Shown here one piece after another: positions 8,598 through 19,950 of a stretch of DNA of 64,000 nt. Made by a program: the position numbers and the translations under genes. The DNA comes from Cystobasidium ongulense (taxonomy: Eukaryota; Basidiomycota; Cystobasidiomycetes; Cystobasidiales; Cystobasidiaceae). Location of the stretch: positions 1,598,975-1,662,974 of the forward strand of contig BQUP01000003.1 in the NCBI GenBank assembly GCA_022835595.1, read 5' to 3'. Position 1 is the first letter of the stretch. Every line of letters begins with the position of its first letter. The notes beneath the pieces were generated by a model. The model had not been told where the DNA came from. It saw nothing but the letters and a program-made list of their open reading frames with translations, and ran no database searches.

Positions 8598-10728
8598 ATG
8601 AAGACGTTCACACTCTGGGCGGGTTTCGGGGCCATCGTCACTGCCCTTGCAGCTCCCCCTCAACGCGTCTTCAACGCTCCAGTGGCGGATACGGGAAAGC
8701 CTGCCACGGTCCAAGCAGAGGATGCGGGCCTCACCGTCTTCAAGCATGAAGACTTTCCCTCACATGAAGTCCGCGCTGTTCAGCCGACTGGCTTTTGCGA
8801 TTCAACCGTACAGCAATGGTCGGGTTATCTCGATACCCCGAACAATCGGCATCTCTATTTCTGGTGATTCTTTCCTTTCCATTACATGCGACTAGAGATT
8901 CTTGCAGAGTGAGAAAGATACTGAAATACTGTTCCATCAAATATAATCAGGTTCTTCGAGAGCCGTTCGGACCCTATCGGTGATCCGGTCGTACTTTGGC
9001 TAAACGGAGGTATGATTGCGTCTCCCTACCAAGAACATGTAACATTCCTGAAACGTCTCCTTCAGGTCCTGGGTGCTCCTCTTTCACCGGTCTCGTCATG
9101 GAACTGGGACCATGCAGAGTGACAGCTCCAAATAAAGCTGGCCATGTCGAGGTGTCGGAAAACCCCTGGAGCTGGAATAATAACGCTAGTATCATCTTCC
9201 TTGACCAGGTATGCTCGCTTTACGGTGATGCAAAATTGTCTATTTGGGTCTTTCAAGCTGATCTCAATCATTCGCCAGCCTGTCGGGGTAGGCTACTCAT
9301 ACACCGAAAAGGGCGATAAGGGCGTCTGGACAACCGAAGCTGCCGCAAAAGACGTGAGTGATGGTCGGCGCGATGTACTCCCTAACTAACCTGGGTCGGC
9401 TAACTCCTTACTCGCCCTTTCTTTAGGTTTATGCGTTCTTGCAGATCTGGTTTAGCGCTTTCGACCGGGACTTTGGTACAAATCCATTTCACAGTGAGGG
9501 CCTGCATATTCTCAGTCAATTTAACGGTACGAACACAACGCTAAAATATGACTCGCGTTTACAGTTGCAGGGGAGAGTTTCGCAGGACGATACATTCCAG
9601 TCTTTGCGGACTATATCGTAAAGCAGAACCAGAAGCAGTCTCGAAGCGCGCTGATTTCCGAAACACGAGCCAATAAGCTCAAGCCTATCAATCTCTCATC
9701 TGTGATGATTGGAAATGGAATGACTCATCCATACATTCAATATGCCGCTTATTACACAGCGGCATGCACCAATGAGACAGGCTATGGTCCGTACCTCACA
9801 CCTGAAGTCTGCTCAACTATGGAAGCTGCCTTACCAAAATGTCTAAGTCTACTCAAGAAGTGCGCAGAGAACCTTGATGACTCTATAGTATGCCTTAGTG
9901 CTAGTACATATTGTGAGAAGACACAGACCGATCCATTCTACGCTACTGGCAGGAATGCATATGATATGGAGAAATTTGGTGATTTCGAGGAAGAAGAATG
10001 GATGGCCACTTGGTTGAACCAGAAGGATACCATGCATCGTTTGGGAGTTGATAAAGCTAGTCATGGACGTATCAAGGGCCACACCGGCTGTGATCCTACT
10101 GTAGGGTTCAAATTTGCTTCTACTGGTGACGGGTAAGTGAGGGGTAACAAGGATGGTAATTCGCATGTTGCTGAGCCGAGTTCAATCGGCAGTGCGCACC
10201 CATCGTACCAACACGTTGCGAATCTTCTCGAGAATGGGGTAGCAGCACTACTCTACTCTGGCGCCCGGGACTTTATCTGTAATGCTAAAGTGAGTGCTTT
10301 GAGCAGACTTATTGCGAAATGTTGCTTATAGCCAATCTGCCATGTATTCAGGGCAACGAACGATGGTTAGAACTGCTCGAATGGAATGGCCAGGAAGGCT
10401 ATCAGAACGAAGATTTAAGATCTTGGCATGCGAAATCAGGTCACAAACAGGCAGTCTCGGGCACTTTCAAGACCTATGGTAACCTGACGTTCGCTACCGT
10501 TGCCGAAGCTTCACATTTTGTTCCATTCTCGAAACCCGAAGAGTCGCTCGTCATGTGAGTTTGCCATTACATAGTCAGGCTACAGGGCCGCATAAAACTC
10601 CAGTCATGATCGCCCTCTCCGACAAGGCCGCTCTTCTCTGAAAACAGCCCATGCTGACGATCCTGTGATCTAGGGCGAATGCATGGCTACACCACGGACC
10701 ACAAGCATTTGCTGATCTTTTAGCTTGA
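8598..10728 (+). CDS. Serine carboxypeptidase (peptidase family S10)
   Basis: Nine exons give a 510-residue precursor: 8598-8863, 8951-9009, 9066-9208, 9279-9353, 9427-9493, 9565-10132, 10193-10289, 10352-10554, 10674-10728. The enzyme removes C-terminal amino acids at acid pH in the vacuole or outside the cell. The N-terminus [18 protein letters not shown] is a signal peptide, followed by a pro-region. Family landmarks in order: WLNGGPGCSS (oxyanion hole/substrate binding), [20 protein letters not shown] (catalytic Ser in GES), [16 protein letters not shown] (catalytic Asp), EASHFVPF (catalytic His). The His block has Ser where most members have Gly, which the family pattern allows. The intron before exon 6 could use two nearby acceptors; only the one at 9561-9564 restores the conserved His-Ile-Ala-Gly-Glu-Ser reading. 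Many Cys residues fit a secreted, disulfide-bonded protein. Confidence 0.93.
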
Positions 10729-11389
10729 GCGTGCCAAGGAGAGTTTGTGCAAGTATCTTCTAGACGAGAACTATGAAGATTTATCTTGAATGATAGATTG
10801 CAATGTGTAGAAGTAGTATACACAAAGACAGCATAGACAGACAAGAAGGACATGTCTCCCGTAATCTATGTCAGATCATACAGCGTGATAAAGTAAACAA
10901 CCTAGAATGCAATATTCGTAGGTTTCGCCTTGCAGATCCCGGCTTATTTGACGAGCATTCTGTTCTTGGTCTTAAGCATCCTTTACCGACATTCTATTGA
11001 ATTGCCTTCTTCCGAAGAAGAGACAAGGATGGCAGTTGCGACATTGATGTATAGATTGAGCCGAAGCTCCAATGTACGCTGGATGGACCGTATTTATCGT
11101 GTGTGATGTGGGAATATGGATGGGAAGTGGGCATTTGATGAAAATTTCAGAGGCGAATGGCTGGCTATCTGAATGAAAAGCGAGGTTGGAGGGCGGAGTA
11201 GCATCTTAGGATGCCCAACGAATGCTGATTACAGTGTAGTGTATTGCTTGAGGCCGAGTTGAATGTTGTCGTTTCGAGTAGAGCAAAGAGAGACCGAAGT
11301 CAAAGACAAGCAAGAAAGACGAAAGCAAGCAGAACCTCGATCACGTCGACGCTGGCTTGCTCTGTGGCCGACTCGCTGCTGCAGGAAAG
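10729..11389. other. Intergenic region upstream of the prenylcysteine oxidase-like gene
   Basis: I see no gene in this 660-bp stretch. It should hold the 3' UTR of the carboxypeptidase and the promoter of the next gene. A purine-rich run (gagagaccgaagtcaaag) lies at 11287-11330. Confidence 0.4.
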
Positions 11390-13189
11390 ATGCTGATTTC
11401 AGCGCTGTCTACCATCCTGTCAGCTGGCCTCGTCTCGTCTGCTCAGCTGCTCGAGAAAGAACTGCGCCATCAACACATCTTCGAGGCGCATGATCTCAGC
11501 CACAAAGACACGTTTGATGCTCGGCTACCAAAGCCCCGAGTAGCTATCATAGGCGGAGGCGCAGCAGGCACGTCAAGTGCTTTCTTCCTGTCCCATCTGG
11601 CCTCTGTCAACGCCTCACTCGCCGTCGATGTCGATCTATTCGAGGCGAATGACTATCTAGGTGGTAGATCTACCATTGTCTACCCATTCGATAACGATTC
11701 CTATCCTGCTGTCGAACTCGGTGCTAGCATATTTGTCAAAGCTAACAAGAACCTATGGAAAGCTACAAAACAATTCAACCTGACCTTGCAAGGCATGCAT
11801 GGCGGCGACGAAGATGAGACCGGTGGGATGTCCATATTCGACGGCCAGGACTTTGTGTACACAGAAAGCTCCAGCTATGGATGGTGGAATATGGCCAAGC
11901 TGTTCTGGAGGTACGGATATAGTCCAATGACAGTCAAGAACGCCGTCACGGATACCGTGGCAAAGTTTACGAAGCTCTACGAGGACGACTTTCAGTCGAA
12001 GGGTCCCTACGAGACTATACATGACTTTGCTAAAGCTCTCGATCTTGAGCATCTAGCGCACAACACGACAAAGGATTACCTCAGGAGTCTCGCTGTAAAT
12101 GAGCTCTTCATACAGGAGCTCGTAGCTGCCGCTACCCGTGTGAATTACGGGCAGAATCCTAGCCAACTCCAAGCCTGTGCGGTGCATTTCATCTCTGCAT
12201 AAGAATCATGCTGATTCTCTGCATTTCTTCAGTCGAAGGTATGGTCTCTATGGCTGCCAATGGAGCATCAAGTATCGAAGGAGGCAACCGTAGACTGTTC
12301 GAGCAATTCGCTGCTAGCAGCGATGCAAGAATCCATCTCGGCACGCGGGTCACCAGTATCGAGCGTCTAGATCCTGGACACACCGAGAATGCATCAACAA
12401 TGCCGGATCCAAGCAGACGATCCTGGCTGATACGGTATCAAGACACAGAGGATGGAAGATCGGCTCTCCAGACTTACGATGCTATCATCTATGCTACTCC
12501 CATGCATCCGACTGTTGATTCCTACGCAAAAGAAGTAGATTTCGTTCAGTCAGACATACCATCTCGTATAGCGAAACTAGCATACGTTCATCTATACGTA
12601 ACATTGGTCGTGACGAATGCAACGAGTGCAAGACCCGAGTTCTTTGGAAAGAAAAAGGGCGAAACCATCCCGAAAACAATACTTTCAACGTTTGAATCAT
12701 TTGAAGCTGGAAAATCAAAGACTCGCCCGCGTATCAACTCTTTAAATTATTTGAGAAATATCGGCAAGCTCAATAACGAGACTGGCGACAGACACGTAGT
12801 CAAAAGTAAGTCGAACTACCTCCATCTCCGCGCTAGAAAACTTTCCCGACTGAAGACTGCCTCTTATAGTTTTCTCAGAATACAATTTTAACGATAATTT
12901 GCTTCAAGAAGCTTTCGGACCGACTGAAGTTCTCTGGGTGTATCGAAAAGATTGGCCAGCTTATCCAGTATCTCCAGCTTTTGGTGAAGACGAGCAATTC
13001 GGAACATTCAAACCTGATAAATCAGAGCACTTCTATTACCCCAATGCATTCGAGCGGTGGGTAAGCACGATGGAAACGGAAACGGTAGCTGCTTGGAACA
13101 GTGTTGCATTGCTTGTTCGAGATTTGTTTGATTATCAGGTTGAGCAAAGTTGGGCCAATTGGGATGTGAAAGATGTTCTAGATGTATGA
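11390..13189 (+). CDS. Prenylcysteine oxidase-like flavoprotein
   Basis: Three exons give a 559-residue protein: 11390-12176, 12233-12805, 12870-13189. Prenylcysteine oxidases (PCYOX1 family) use FAD to cleave the thioether of farnesyl- or geranylgeranyl-cysteine released by breakdown of prenylated proteins, in the lysosome/vacuole or secretory pathway. The start ATG 11390 gives a hydrophobic signal sequence (MLISALSTILSAGLVSSAQ). The Rossmann FAD motif VAIIGGGAAGTSS lies at about residue 50, followed by LFEANDYLGGRS, as in this amine-oxidase-like superfamily. Also family-typical are VNYGQNPSQLQAFEGMVSMA across intron 1, the EGGN motif, and the closing METETVAAWNSVALL block. Potential N-glycosylation sites fit the secretory route. 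Bound FAD and the actual substrate are inferred from the family. Confidence 0.85.
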
Positions 13190-13628
13190 GATCTAAGGGA
13201 GAATCGTGTACGTATGTTCGCATGCCCCTAAATGTATCTACTTTTGCATATACCTGTAGCTTGCGATGAAAGAATGGTCTGATCTGCCCGTCTTCAAAGT
13301 TGTCGGAAATAAAAGGTCTACAGACTGACTTGCTGTTTGATGGAGTGTGAGCAGGCAGCTTTCAGGTCAGCTTGTAGTGAGCTCGTCTGTGTAATGTTGC
13401 CACCAGTATTCGATAGGTTCGGGGGAAGAAACAATTCTACCGAGAGGAAGACGAGTCTGCGTCGATACTTTATGCAGCCCTGCATCTAGCTGCATGCCCG
13501 CGAGTCTTGCTATTCGAAGATGTCCTGCTTCACCCTCCCCAAAAAAACGTGATCGGGCTTGACCTTCAGCTTGCAGCTCTGAAGGTCGACTCTTCAGCGA
13601 CATCTGCTAATTGTGAATAACAGCAGCC
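13190..13628. other. Intergenic region before RPB6
   Basis: The 439 bp between the stop of the flavoprotein gene and the RPB6 ATG hold no supported gene, only UTR and promoter sequence. Confidence 0.4.
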
Positions 13629-14365
13629 ATGTCTGACGTCGAAGACTACGATGCGGGAGGTGGCTACGAGTGAGTCGGTCCAGGTTTCCGCTCGTCTGTT
13701 CGCCTTGCTGACTCGCTCCTGCAACCCGCCCAACCTGAAAAAAAGCGATGGCGACGTCGACCTTGTACGTTAGGACCTCTAGCAGCGGCAGCAGGACGCA
13801 AGCCACTGATGTTGATGCTGTCAATCTAGGACGAGGAACGCTACCTGAACAGGGATTCTGCCTCTCCCGGCCTCGAGGGCGAAGAGGACGAACAGCCAGC
13901 AGAAGGAGAAGATGCAAGTCAACAGCAGCCTGCGAATGGAATCGTAAATTCGGGTGAAGCACCTCCTGGAGGGCCTGGCAAAGAGAACAAAGAACGTATG
14001 ACGACGCCGTACATGACAAAGTACGAGAGAGCGCGGATATTGGGAACGCGAGCCCTCCAGATCAGGTAAGGCTGGCAGAGGGATATGCCATCCACGAGGC
14101 GACAGGAAAGCTGAGGCAGGACTCGCATGTGTTGTAGCATGAACGCTCCCGTTCTAGTGCCCATTGAAGGCGAGACCGACCCTCTAGACATTGCCATGAA
14201 GGAGCTGGCTGCACATAAGATCCCTCTCATCGTCCGACGCTTCCTTCCAGACGGCAGTTACGAGGACTGGCAGTGAGCGAAGCGGCTTTAGCAAGTGCAT
14301 GGCCATACTTGATACTGATGTATTTCTCGTTTCCTTTCAGTGTTAGCGAACTCATTATTGACTAA
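13629..14365 (+). CDS. RPB6: RNA polymerase I/II/III common subunit RPB6 (ABC23)
   Basis: Five exons give a 151-residue protein: 13629-13669, 13746-13764, 13830-14065, 14138-14272, 14341-14365. RPB6 is a small subunit shared by all three nuclear RNA polymerases and helps hold the clamp to the core. The C-terminal 85 residues carry the strongly conserved blocks [35 protein letters not shown] and [16 protein letters not shown], ending in VSELIID. The N-terminus is acidic, as in the family. Exon 2 is only 19 nt (acceptor aaaaag, donor gtacgt); it is proposed because it reads DDGDVDL, as expected for the acidic N-terminus, and keeps the frame. The last exon is 25 nt. The gene converges on the myosin light chain gene with 128 bp between the stops. 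Confidence 0.93.
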
Positions 14366-14493
14366 ACCTATTGAAACGTGTTTCGTGGCGGAATTGATAT
14401 ATTGTACAACGACGATTGAGGTGTTGTGACACTAGGGACTTCAGGCTGGTAATGTAGCAGAATAATATACAGAAGGCACACAATACCTGCGGA

Positions 14494-15272
14494 CTAGGCT
14501 TGTACTTTGCCTTGTTGCTGCTGCTGTTGCTGCTGATCTTGGTCTGTTACTCGAACACTCTTGAGAAACTGACGGTAGTTGAAGTTGCCTTGCTTGTCGG
14601 TAAATGGCGGCGACAAGAACCTTGCAATCTGCGAAACAAGCTTCAGGGTCAGTCTATGTTCAAGCGAGATCTACTAAATGATACAAGTTGCGCACCTCTT
14701 CTTCGGACATGGTATCTCCCAAAGTGCCCAAGAATGTTTTCAACTGCGCAACAGGGACGAATCCAGAGTCCGTCTCGTCGAATGCCGCAAACGCTTCGCT
14801 GAGCTCATCTTCTGGGTCCATGGACAGTAAGTGGTCTGAAAACATGGTCAGGAAGGTGGTGAAATTGATGGAACGGCTTCGCGAGGGTGTAGCGTCAAAG
14901 TACGACGCGACCACCTGCGGGCTTGGATTGAAGCCTGGCGTCGGAACAGGATCAGCAGACTTAGGCAAAGTACTTTCAAGGCACACCAACCCACCCAGTT
15001 GCTGCAACATCTTGCCCAGGTCCTGCTCGTCGACGAATCCATCACCATCCTGGTCGATCATCTATCATGGCCATCCATTGCATATTGTCAGGGTTCAGAG
15101 ACGCCTGGATACACACAGGACAGCTCACAGTGAAGGCCTCCTTGAACTGCTTGATCTGCTCAGCATCGAATGCATCGTAAAGCGACGCTGAAGGCTGTCG
15201 TCGGCCGTGGCTTGCACGCGCCTTGCCCTGGCTGGGTCGGCCGTAACCAATGTCTAGCGAGTTTCCAGGCAT
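14494..15272 (-). CDS. Myosin II regulatory light chain (EF-hand protein)
   Basis: Three exons on the minus strand (15129-15272, 14696-15061, 14494-14628) give 214 residues. Regulatory light chains bind the second IQ motif of the myosin II neck and regulate the cytokinetic ring. The first EF-hand has a full calcium loop, DQDGDGFVDEQD. Further landmarks are INFTTFLTMFSDHL, MDPEDELSEAFAAFDETDSG and, near the end, GNFNYRQFLKSV, the regulatory (rather than essential) light-chain signature. Compared with a usual length of about 165 residues there is an insert of roughly 18-20 residues between EF1 and EF2 (Pro/Ser-rich), an N-terminal extension of about 40 residues with RRQPSAS (a possible phosphorylation site) and a C-terminal poly-Gln run. 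The start 15272 is the first in-frame ATG that is not buried in unrelated sequence; an upstream exon is not excluded. Confidence 0.85.
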
Positions 15273-15605
15273 GGAGGGTGCAGTGTGGTATGCAGTGTAC
15301 GGTTGTGCGATGTTCTGAACGTGACTGGCGCTGATGTGTGAATGTATTGCCCTTGTTCCAACCCAGCAGGCCTCAGTGCTATCTGCAGCCATCAACACGC
15401 CAGCCAGCAGGCACGTGACTGTCGCTATTGTCGTTTGAAGCACGTATCTATTACGCGCTCTTCATTCGCACTTGCAAAGAATCTAAGCTTGCTTTTACTT
15501 GAACCACTTTCTCTATAGATACAGAGCGAACCCAAGCTTAGGGTCGCGGAATCACTCTATGGCATCACAATTCCCATCCCTCTCCCAAATCTTTTCGAAG
15601 GGCAG
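15273..15605. other. Intergenic region between light chain and the next minus-strand gene
   Basis: These 333 bp are the promoter side of the light chain gene and the 3' side of the next gene. No other gene is supported. Confidence 0.4.
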
Positions 15606-18600
15606 TCAAGACGCGCTGCCCTCCTTCTGTAAGAGTTCCAGGCTTTCTTCAACCCAACTTTTGGGCATTAAAACCAAGTCCGAAGTCTTGCAATTCATGC
15701 TATTACAAGTCGAGGTAGGAAGGCCATGTCAGCTCATATATTCCATATCATCGCTTCGACAAACTCACCCAAAATCCGCGCTCGCTTGTTGGAGCAGCTG
15801 AGCGGATGAATTAGCCCATATCGCTTCCAAAGCCTCGAAGGCTGCATTGTCCAAAGATGCAGGCAAGCTAAGCACATACATAGCTTCGCAGGCCTGATCG
15901 TAGGTCAATGCGCCCACTGCAAGCTTTGCGAGGATGGATGCCATATTCTGTGCATTGTTGTACAGAATGGACGGCTGCGTGTGGAGCGGAATCAAGCGTA
16001 AATCTTACCGCGGTACATCTTCACAGTCCAAAGCGAATGACTTACGGTACTAGGTCGAGAGTCCGTCCCATTGCCTACCGAGCTGACAACACTCTCGTGT
16101 GAGCTACTGGCGAGAGGGCCCGGACTGCTTCTCCTCATTCTCTTCCCGTAGTCATCCGCCCAGCCATATGAAGCAGCCGAAAGTTGGCCATTGCCACTAT
16201 CCCGAGGCCTTTTATTCCTTCCATCCTCTTTGACAACCTCGCTCTCTGGTCGACTGCCTCTGGAACGACCGGAGTAAGTCGAGTGTACTGAACCAGACCG
16301 TGGCCTTGTCGGCAATGTTGCCGCAATGCTTGCCTGATTATGGGTTATAGTACGAGTAGACGCTTCGGCTGCAGCAGAGTCGGCTCTATTTTGTAAATGA
16401 TTATCCAGCCTAAGAGACGTTCGAGAGTCTGCCTGTTCCGGTTGCACGGTTCTGCTCGGTGGCTTCGCGCCAACATTCTCTGGTGTCGGCGCTTGCTGAG
16501 AAGATCCTTGTGATGCGGTAGGAATTGCAGGTATAGGTATCGCTTCCGGTGAACCTCGGGCACTTGGGGTCACAACTTGTACGAGCGATACTGGTCCTTC
16601 AGCAGCAGCCGTCTCTTTCGAAACTAGGTCGGTTGCCTCACGGCTCGACCGAGCTGCCTGTTCCGCTTGCTCGTATACCTTCCACTGATCAAGTATAGGC
16701 CTTAAGTCACGGTGTTCATGACTCTGCGAAGAGGAAGGCGCAACCTGAGAGGCGGTCAATTTGGGCGAGCCTCGTTCCAAAGCCGTGATAGTGTCTCTTC
16801 CTTCAGGAGTAGCAATAGCTGACGCTCGCGCGTCTGCCGCTTTGGACAACTGCTTAGGCGCTTGGAGAGCCTCTTGGCGATCCAAGTCCATTTCATTGAT
16901 CCCTTCATTTTCTGTACCCATTTCTTCTTGTGTGGCGCCACTGCTTGCCACCTGACCACTTGCATCCTCCGTAGGTCTCTCAGCCGGTGCATCTACCTGC
17001 ATAACAGTATCTGAGACTTTCTCATCCTTTGATCCAGTATGTTCCGGCGCACGGCGAGCAGCTCTCATGCGCCTTCGTAGCTCCGCCTCCCTGTCCGCCA
17101 GTCGGTCAAGCAACGGAACTTCCCCTGTCTTCTCGGTGGCTTTGGACTCCGAGCTATTCGATATGTAAGTCTTTCTCGAAGGTCCAATTGCTGCTGATTG
17201 ATCAGATTGCAGTCGAGAAAATAAGCTCTGATCTTTCGCCGTACTGGGCGGAGATTGTCGAGGTTCGAATGCCATCCGTTCAGACAACGATGGTGTCCTT
17301 ACTGGCTTCTGTCTTTCCGCCTTTTCTTGAAGAGGTTCCATAGACGCAGGGCTCTGACGGCCTGGTGTCATTGACGCATTGAGGGCGGCTGTGGCTAGTT
17401 CAGCTTGAGGAGCGGATGCCGTTCTCTCGACTAGAGTTTTCTGCGATGTTTCATGAGTCCAACGCTCCGAATTAGCCGGAGCGGGAGTTGTTCTCTCGAG
17501 AGGGGACATAGATCGTAGTGCATCGACGAGCACTGACATAGGTGCTTCAACTGATTGTACTTTGCTCGGCGCGACCACGAGAGCCTTATTCTCTTGCGCA
17601 AGGGGCGGTTTTGTCCTCATTTGTAGCCGTGGATCGCGTGAAGGCGAAGCGTGACGCAACATCTGTTTAGCCAATGGCTCCACGCTTTCTGCTCCCTTGA
17701 TTTCTGGCCCTTTCAGTCTACCAGCCTTACTCGCGAGGTCTGCATTGTCGAGAAAAACTGCTGCTGCTTCTGGCGCTGCTGATGATCGAAGAGAGAGCTT
17801 GTTTGTCGTAATGAGTGGATGCGCAAGGGCTCGAGTGGGGGTGTCCCCGTTCATCGCCGGCTGCGAAAGTTTCTGCTGTGCACCTATACTGCGCTCTGAG
17901 GTGCCATTGATAGTGGGAGTAAAAAGAGACATCGAGACGTCTGTTGACGCAGTCCCAAAGTCGCGAGGCTGGCTGTTGTAACCAGTATTCGAGCGAGCTG
18001 GTGTATTATTGACGGCTGAATTTGATACACCGGGACCAGGTGCATTGCTATTCCTGGGATCTATTGCCGGATTCGAAGCGATGTTTATGGCAGGTCTTCC
18101 TGACGTTGAGACGGTCGGCGAGTGCAACCCTGGGAGACCTTCCAGTTGAGCTCGAGTAGGTTTGTTGTTCGGTTTCAAAGTGCTAAAGTTGCCATAATCT
18201 GTTACAATAGCGAACATGTCACTCTTGACGTTTGCTTTTGGCATTTTCATTTTGGTAAATTTCGTAAAGACTCCGTGCTTTATTGCTTGTCTAGCTAATT
18301 CTTCTTGCAGCCAGAATATTCCTCTCTTACTTTCCAGTAGGTATAATTCATCTTCGTGCAACTTCATTTCGTAAGGCTCGCCTGTACGAGCAGCCACTAT
18401 CAATCGAATTGTCCTGTTTTCAGTGTAAAAATTCAGATACGGCTGATAGACTTGAGGGGCTTTTGATCGTGAGAGATGGACTCCACATAGCCACTTAATA
18501 CGCCTTAAAGCTATATCGGGTACTTCTGCTCGAAGCAGGCTTCTGTATGCCCGAGTTTCATCTGGATGATGAATATCAGGTGGTTCATCATCCTCGATAG

Positions 18601-19562
18601 TTTCTTTAATCCTTGAGGGAGATGCCGATGTGGCTTGAAAGGTAGCAGTGTTCCCAAAAGCAGGGGCACGCAAGGCGGCTGGGGCACCCGATTCTTGCAC
18701 AGGCACTTTTGGCGGCAATGCAGGCTGAACTCCCTGATTCGGCTTCGAATTCGATGGGGGAGGAAAGTGCGTATATGTCGTGGATGGCTGAGAGTGAGGA
18801 GCTCCTGTCATGAAACGACGGTCAAGTGAAGGTAAGTCCTTCGTAGAGTTTGAATAAGATGATGTTGGTACCAGCGAGGGACCTTTCGCTGAAGTTGACG
18901 GTGATACTATGGAGTGGTTACCCAGGCTACGGGCCGCTACGACTGGAGGGAGAAATGAGGATACTTGTGGTGAATGAGAAGATGGAGTCTGTGCAGTAAT
19001 ATTGCGTGATGGTAGAGGCAGTGGGCGTATACCAGCCGGCGGAGGTGGGAAAGAGGGCATCTTGGACGGCAAAGGCCCCAAAGTAGCCATGCTCTGCCAC
19101 TCCACAGCCAGTCTCTGCAGTTCGAATTTTTGAACCCTGTCCTGAGGGAAAGTCTTGAGTATAGTGTGTAGTATATCCCGACACAGCGCAGCTCTGTAAA
19201 CGCCTTCCTTTGCGTCTGCCTCGATGCGGTCCTGCGAGGCGAATGCAAAAGCTCGGCCGTACAGAGTGAGATGCGCCTGTCCTGTTTCGTGGTCGTAGAA
19301 GTAGCTCGTGGAGTCATTGACCGTGGGACTTCCCAGTCCCTTTTGTATAACTGCAAACAATAGGATGTTTATCAATGTTGCCGCAACAATAGCATTCAAA
19401 TTAATTAGCCTATAGCTCCCAGTAGGCTAGACTGGCAGTCCGAAGAGTAACAGGAAAAAAGTCGCAGAGCTATGGAGCTTGGCTGACTCGGAGGAAGAGC
19501 AGCAGCTTACATATGCGTATGCGTGCTACCGCAGTGCGCGGTGCTTCGGCAGCTGCAGCCAT
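15606..19562 (-). CDS. Large low-complexity protein of unknown function (1218 aa)
   Basis: Four exons are proposed on the minus strand: 19511-19562, 16046-19350, 15769-15974, 15606-15699; together they are a whole number of codons. I do not recognise the family. The N-terminus, MAAAAEAPRTAVARIRI, leads into a short conserved-looking region (SYFYDHETGQAHLTLYGRAF). A second folded-looking block at about residues 290-400 contains SLLRAEVPDIALRRIKWLCG and YLLESKRGIFWLQEELA. Most of the rest is Ser/Pro/Ala/Gln-rich and probably disordered. The C-terminus, joined by the intron at 15975-16045, is helical (NMASILAKLAVGALTYDQAC, ALEAIWANSSAQLLQQ). The last exon depends on a gtgagt donor at 15768; without it the protein stops right after ADFG. 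The modular layout of short folded blocks and long linkers suggests a scaffold or nuclear regulatory protein, but nothing decides this. Confidence 0.6.
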
Positions 19563-19950
19563 GATGTCGCTTCACTTCGGCGTAGGCTTAGCCTGCGCGT
19601 AGAGCGAGTGCCCTTGTAGCCAGCCGGCCAGCCTGAACGAGGCGTCGAAAGGTCAGCGCAGCAGTGGTCGTGGCATTGAGGGCACGTCGGCGGAAGCTCT
19701 GGCCATGGTGTGTTGTCGTGGGAGGGAAGACGGGCGAAGGAAAGCAAGGCGTTGTGTACGTGATCGACAGTATGCAAAGTACAAAGACTACCATTCTCAA
19801 AACGCACACTTTGGAGTCGTATCTCGTAGCGTATATTGCGTATATCATTCCAATAACATAAAACAACTCGTGGTTAATGTCGTTACTAACTGAATTTACT
19901 TCATTAAATGCACGGTCCTGGCGTTTGGCGTCCGATGACAAGCGTAAACA
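19563..19950. other. Intergenic region between two minus-strand genes
   Basis: It holds the promoter of the 1218-aa protein gene and the 3' UTR of the next minus-strand gene. No separate gene is seen. Confidence 0.4.

Noticed and set aside
12189-12230. Continuation of the flavoprotein frame into the intron, suggesting two separate genes
   Set aside because: A gtgcgg donor and cttcag acceptor rejoin the family-conserved QAFEGMVSMA run in frame, so it is one gene.
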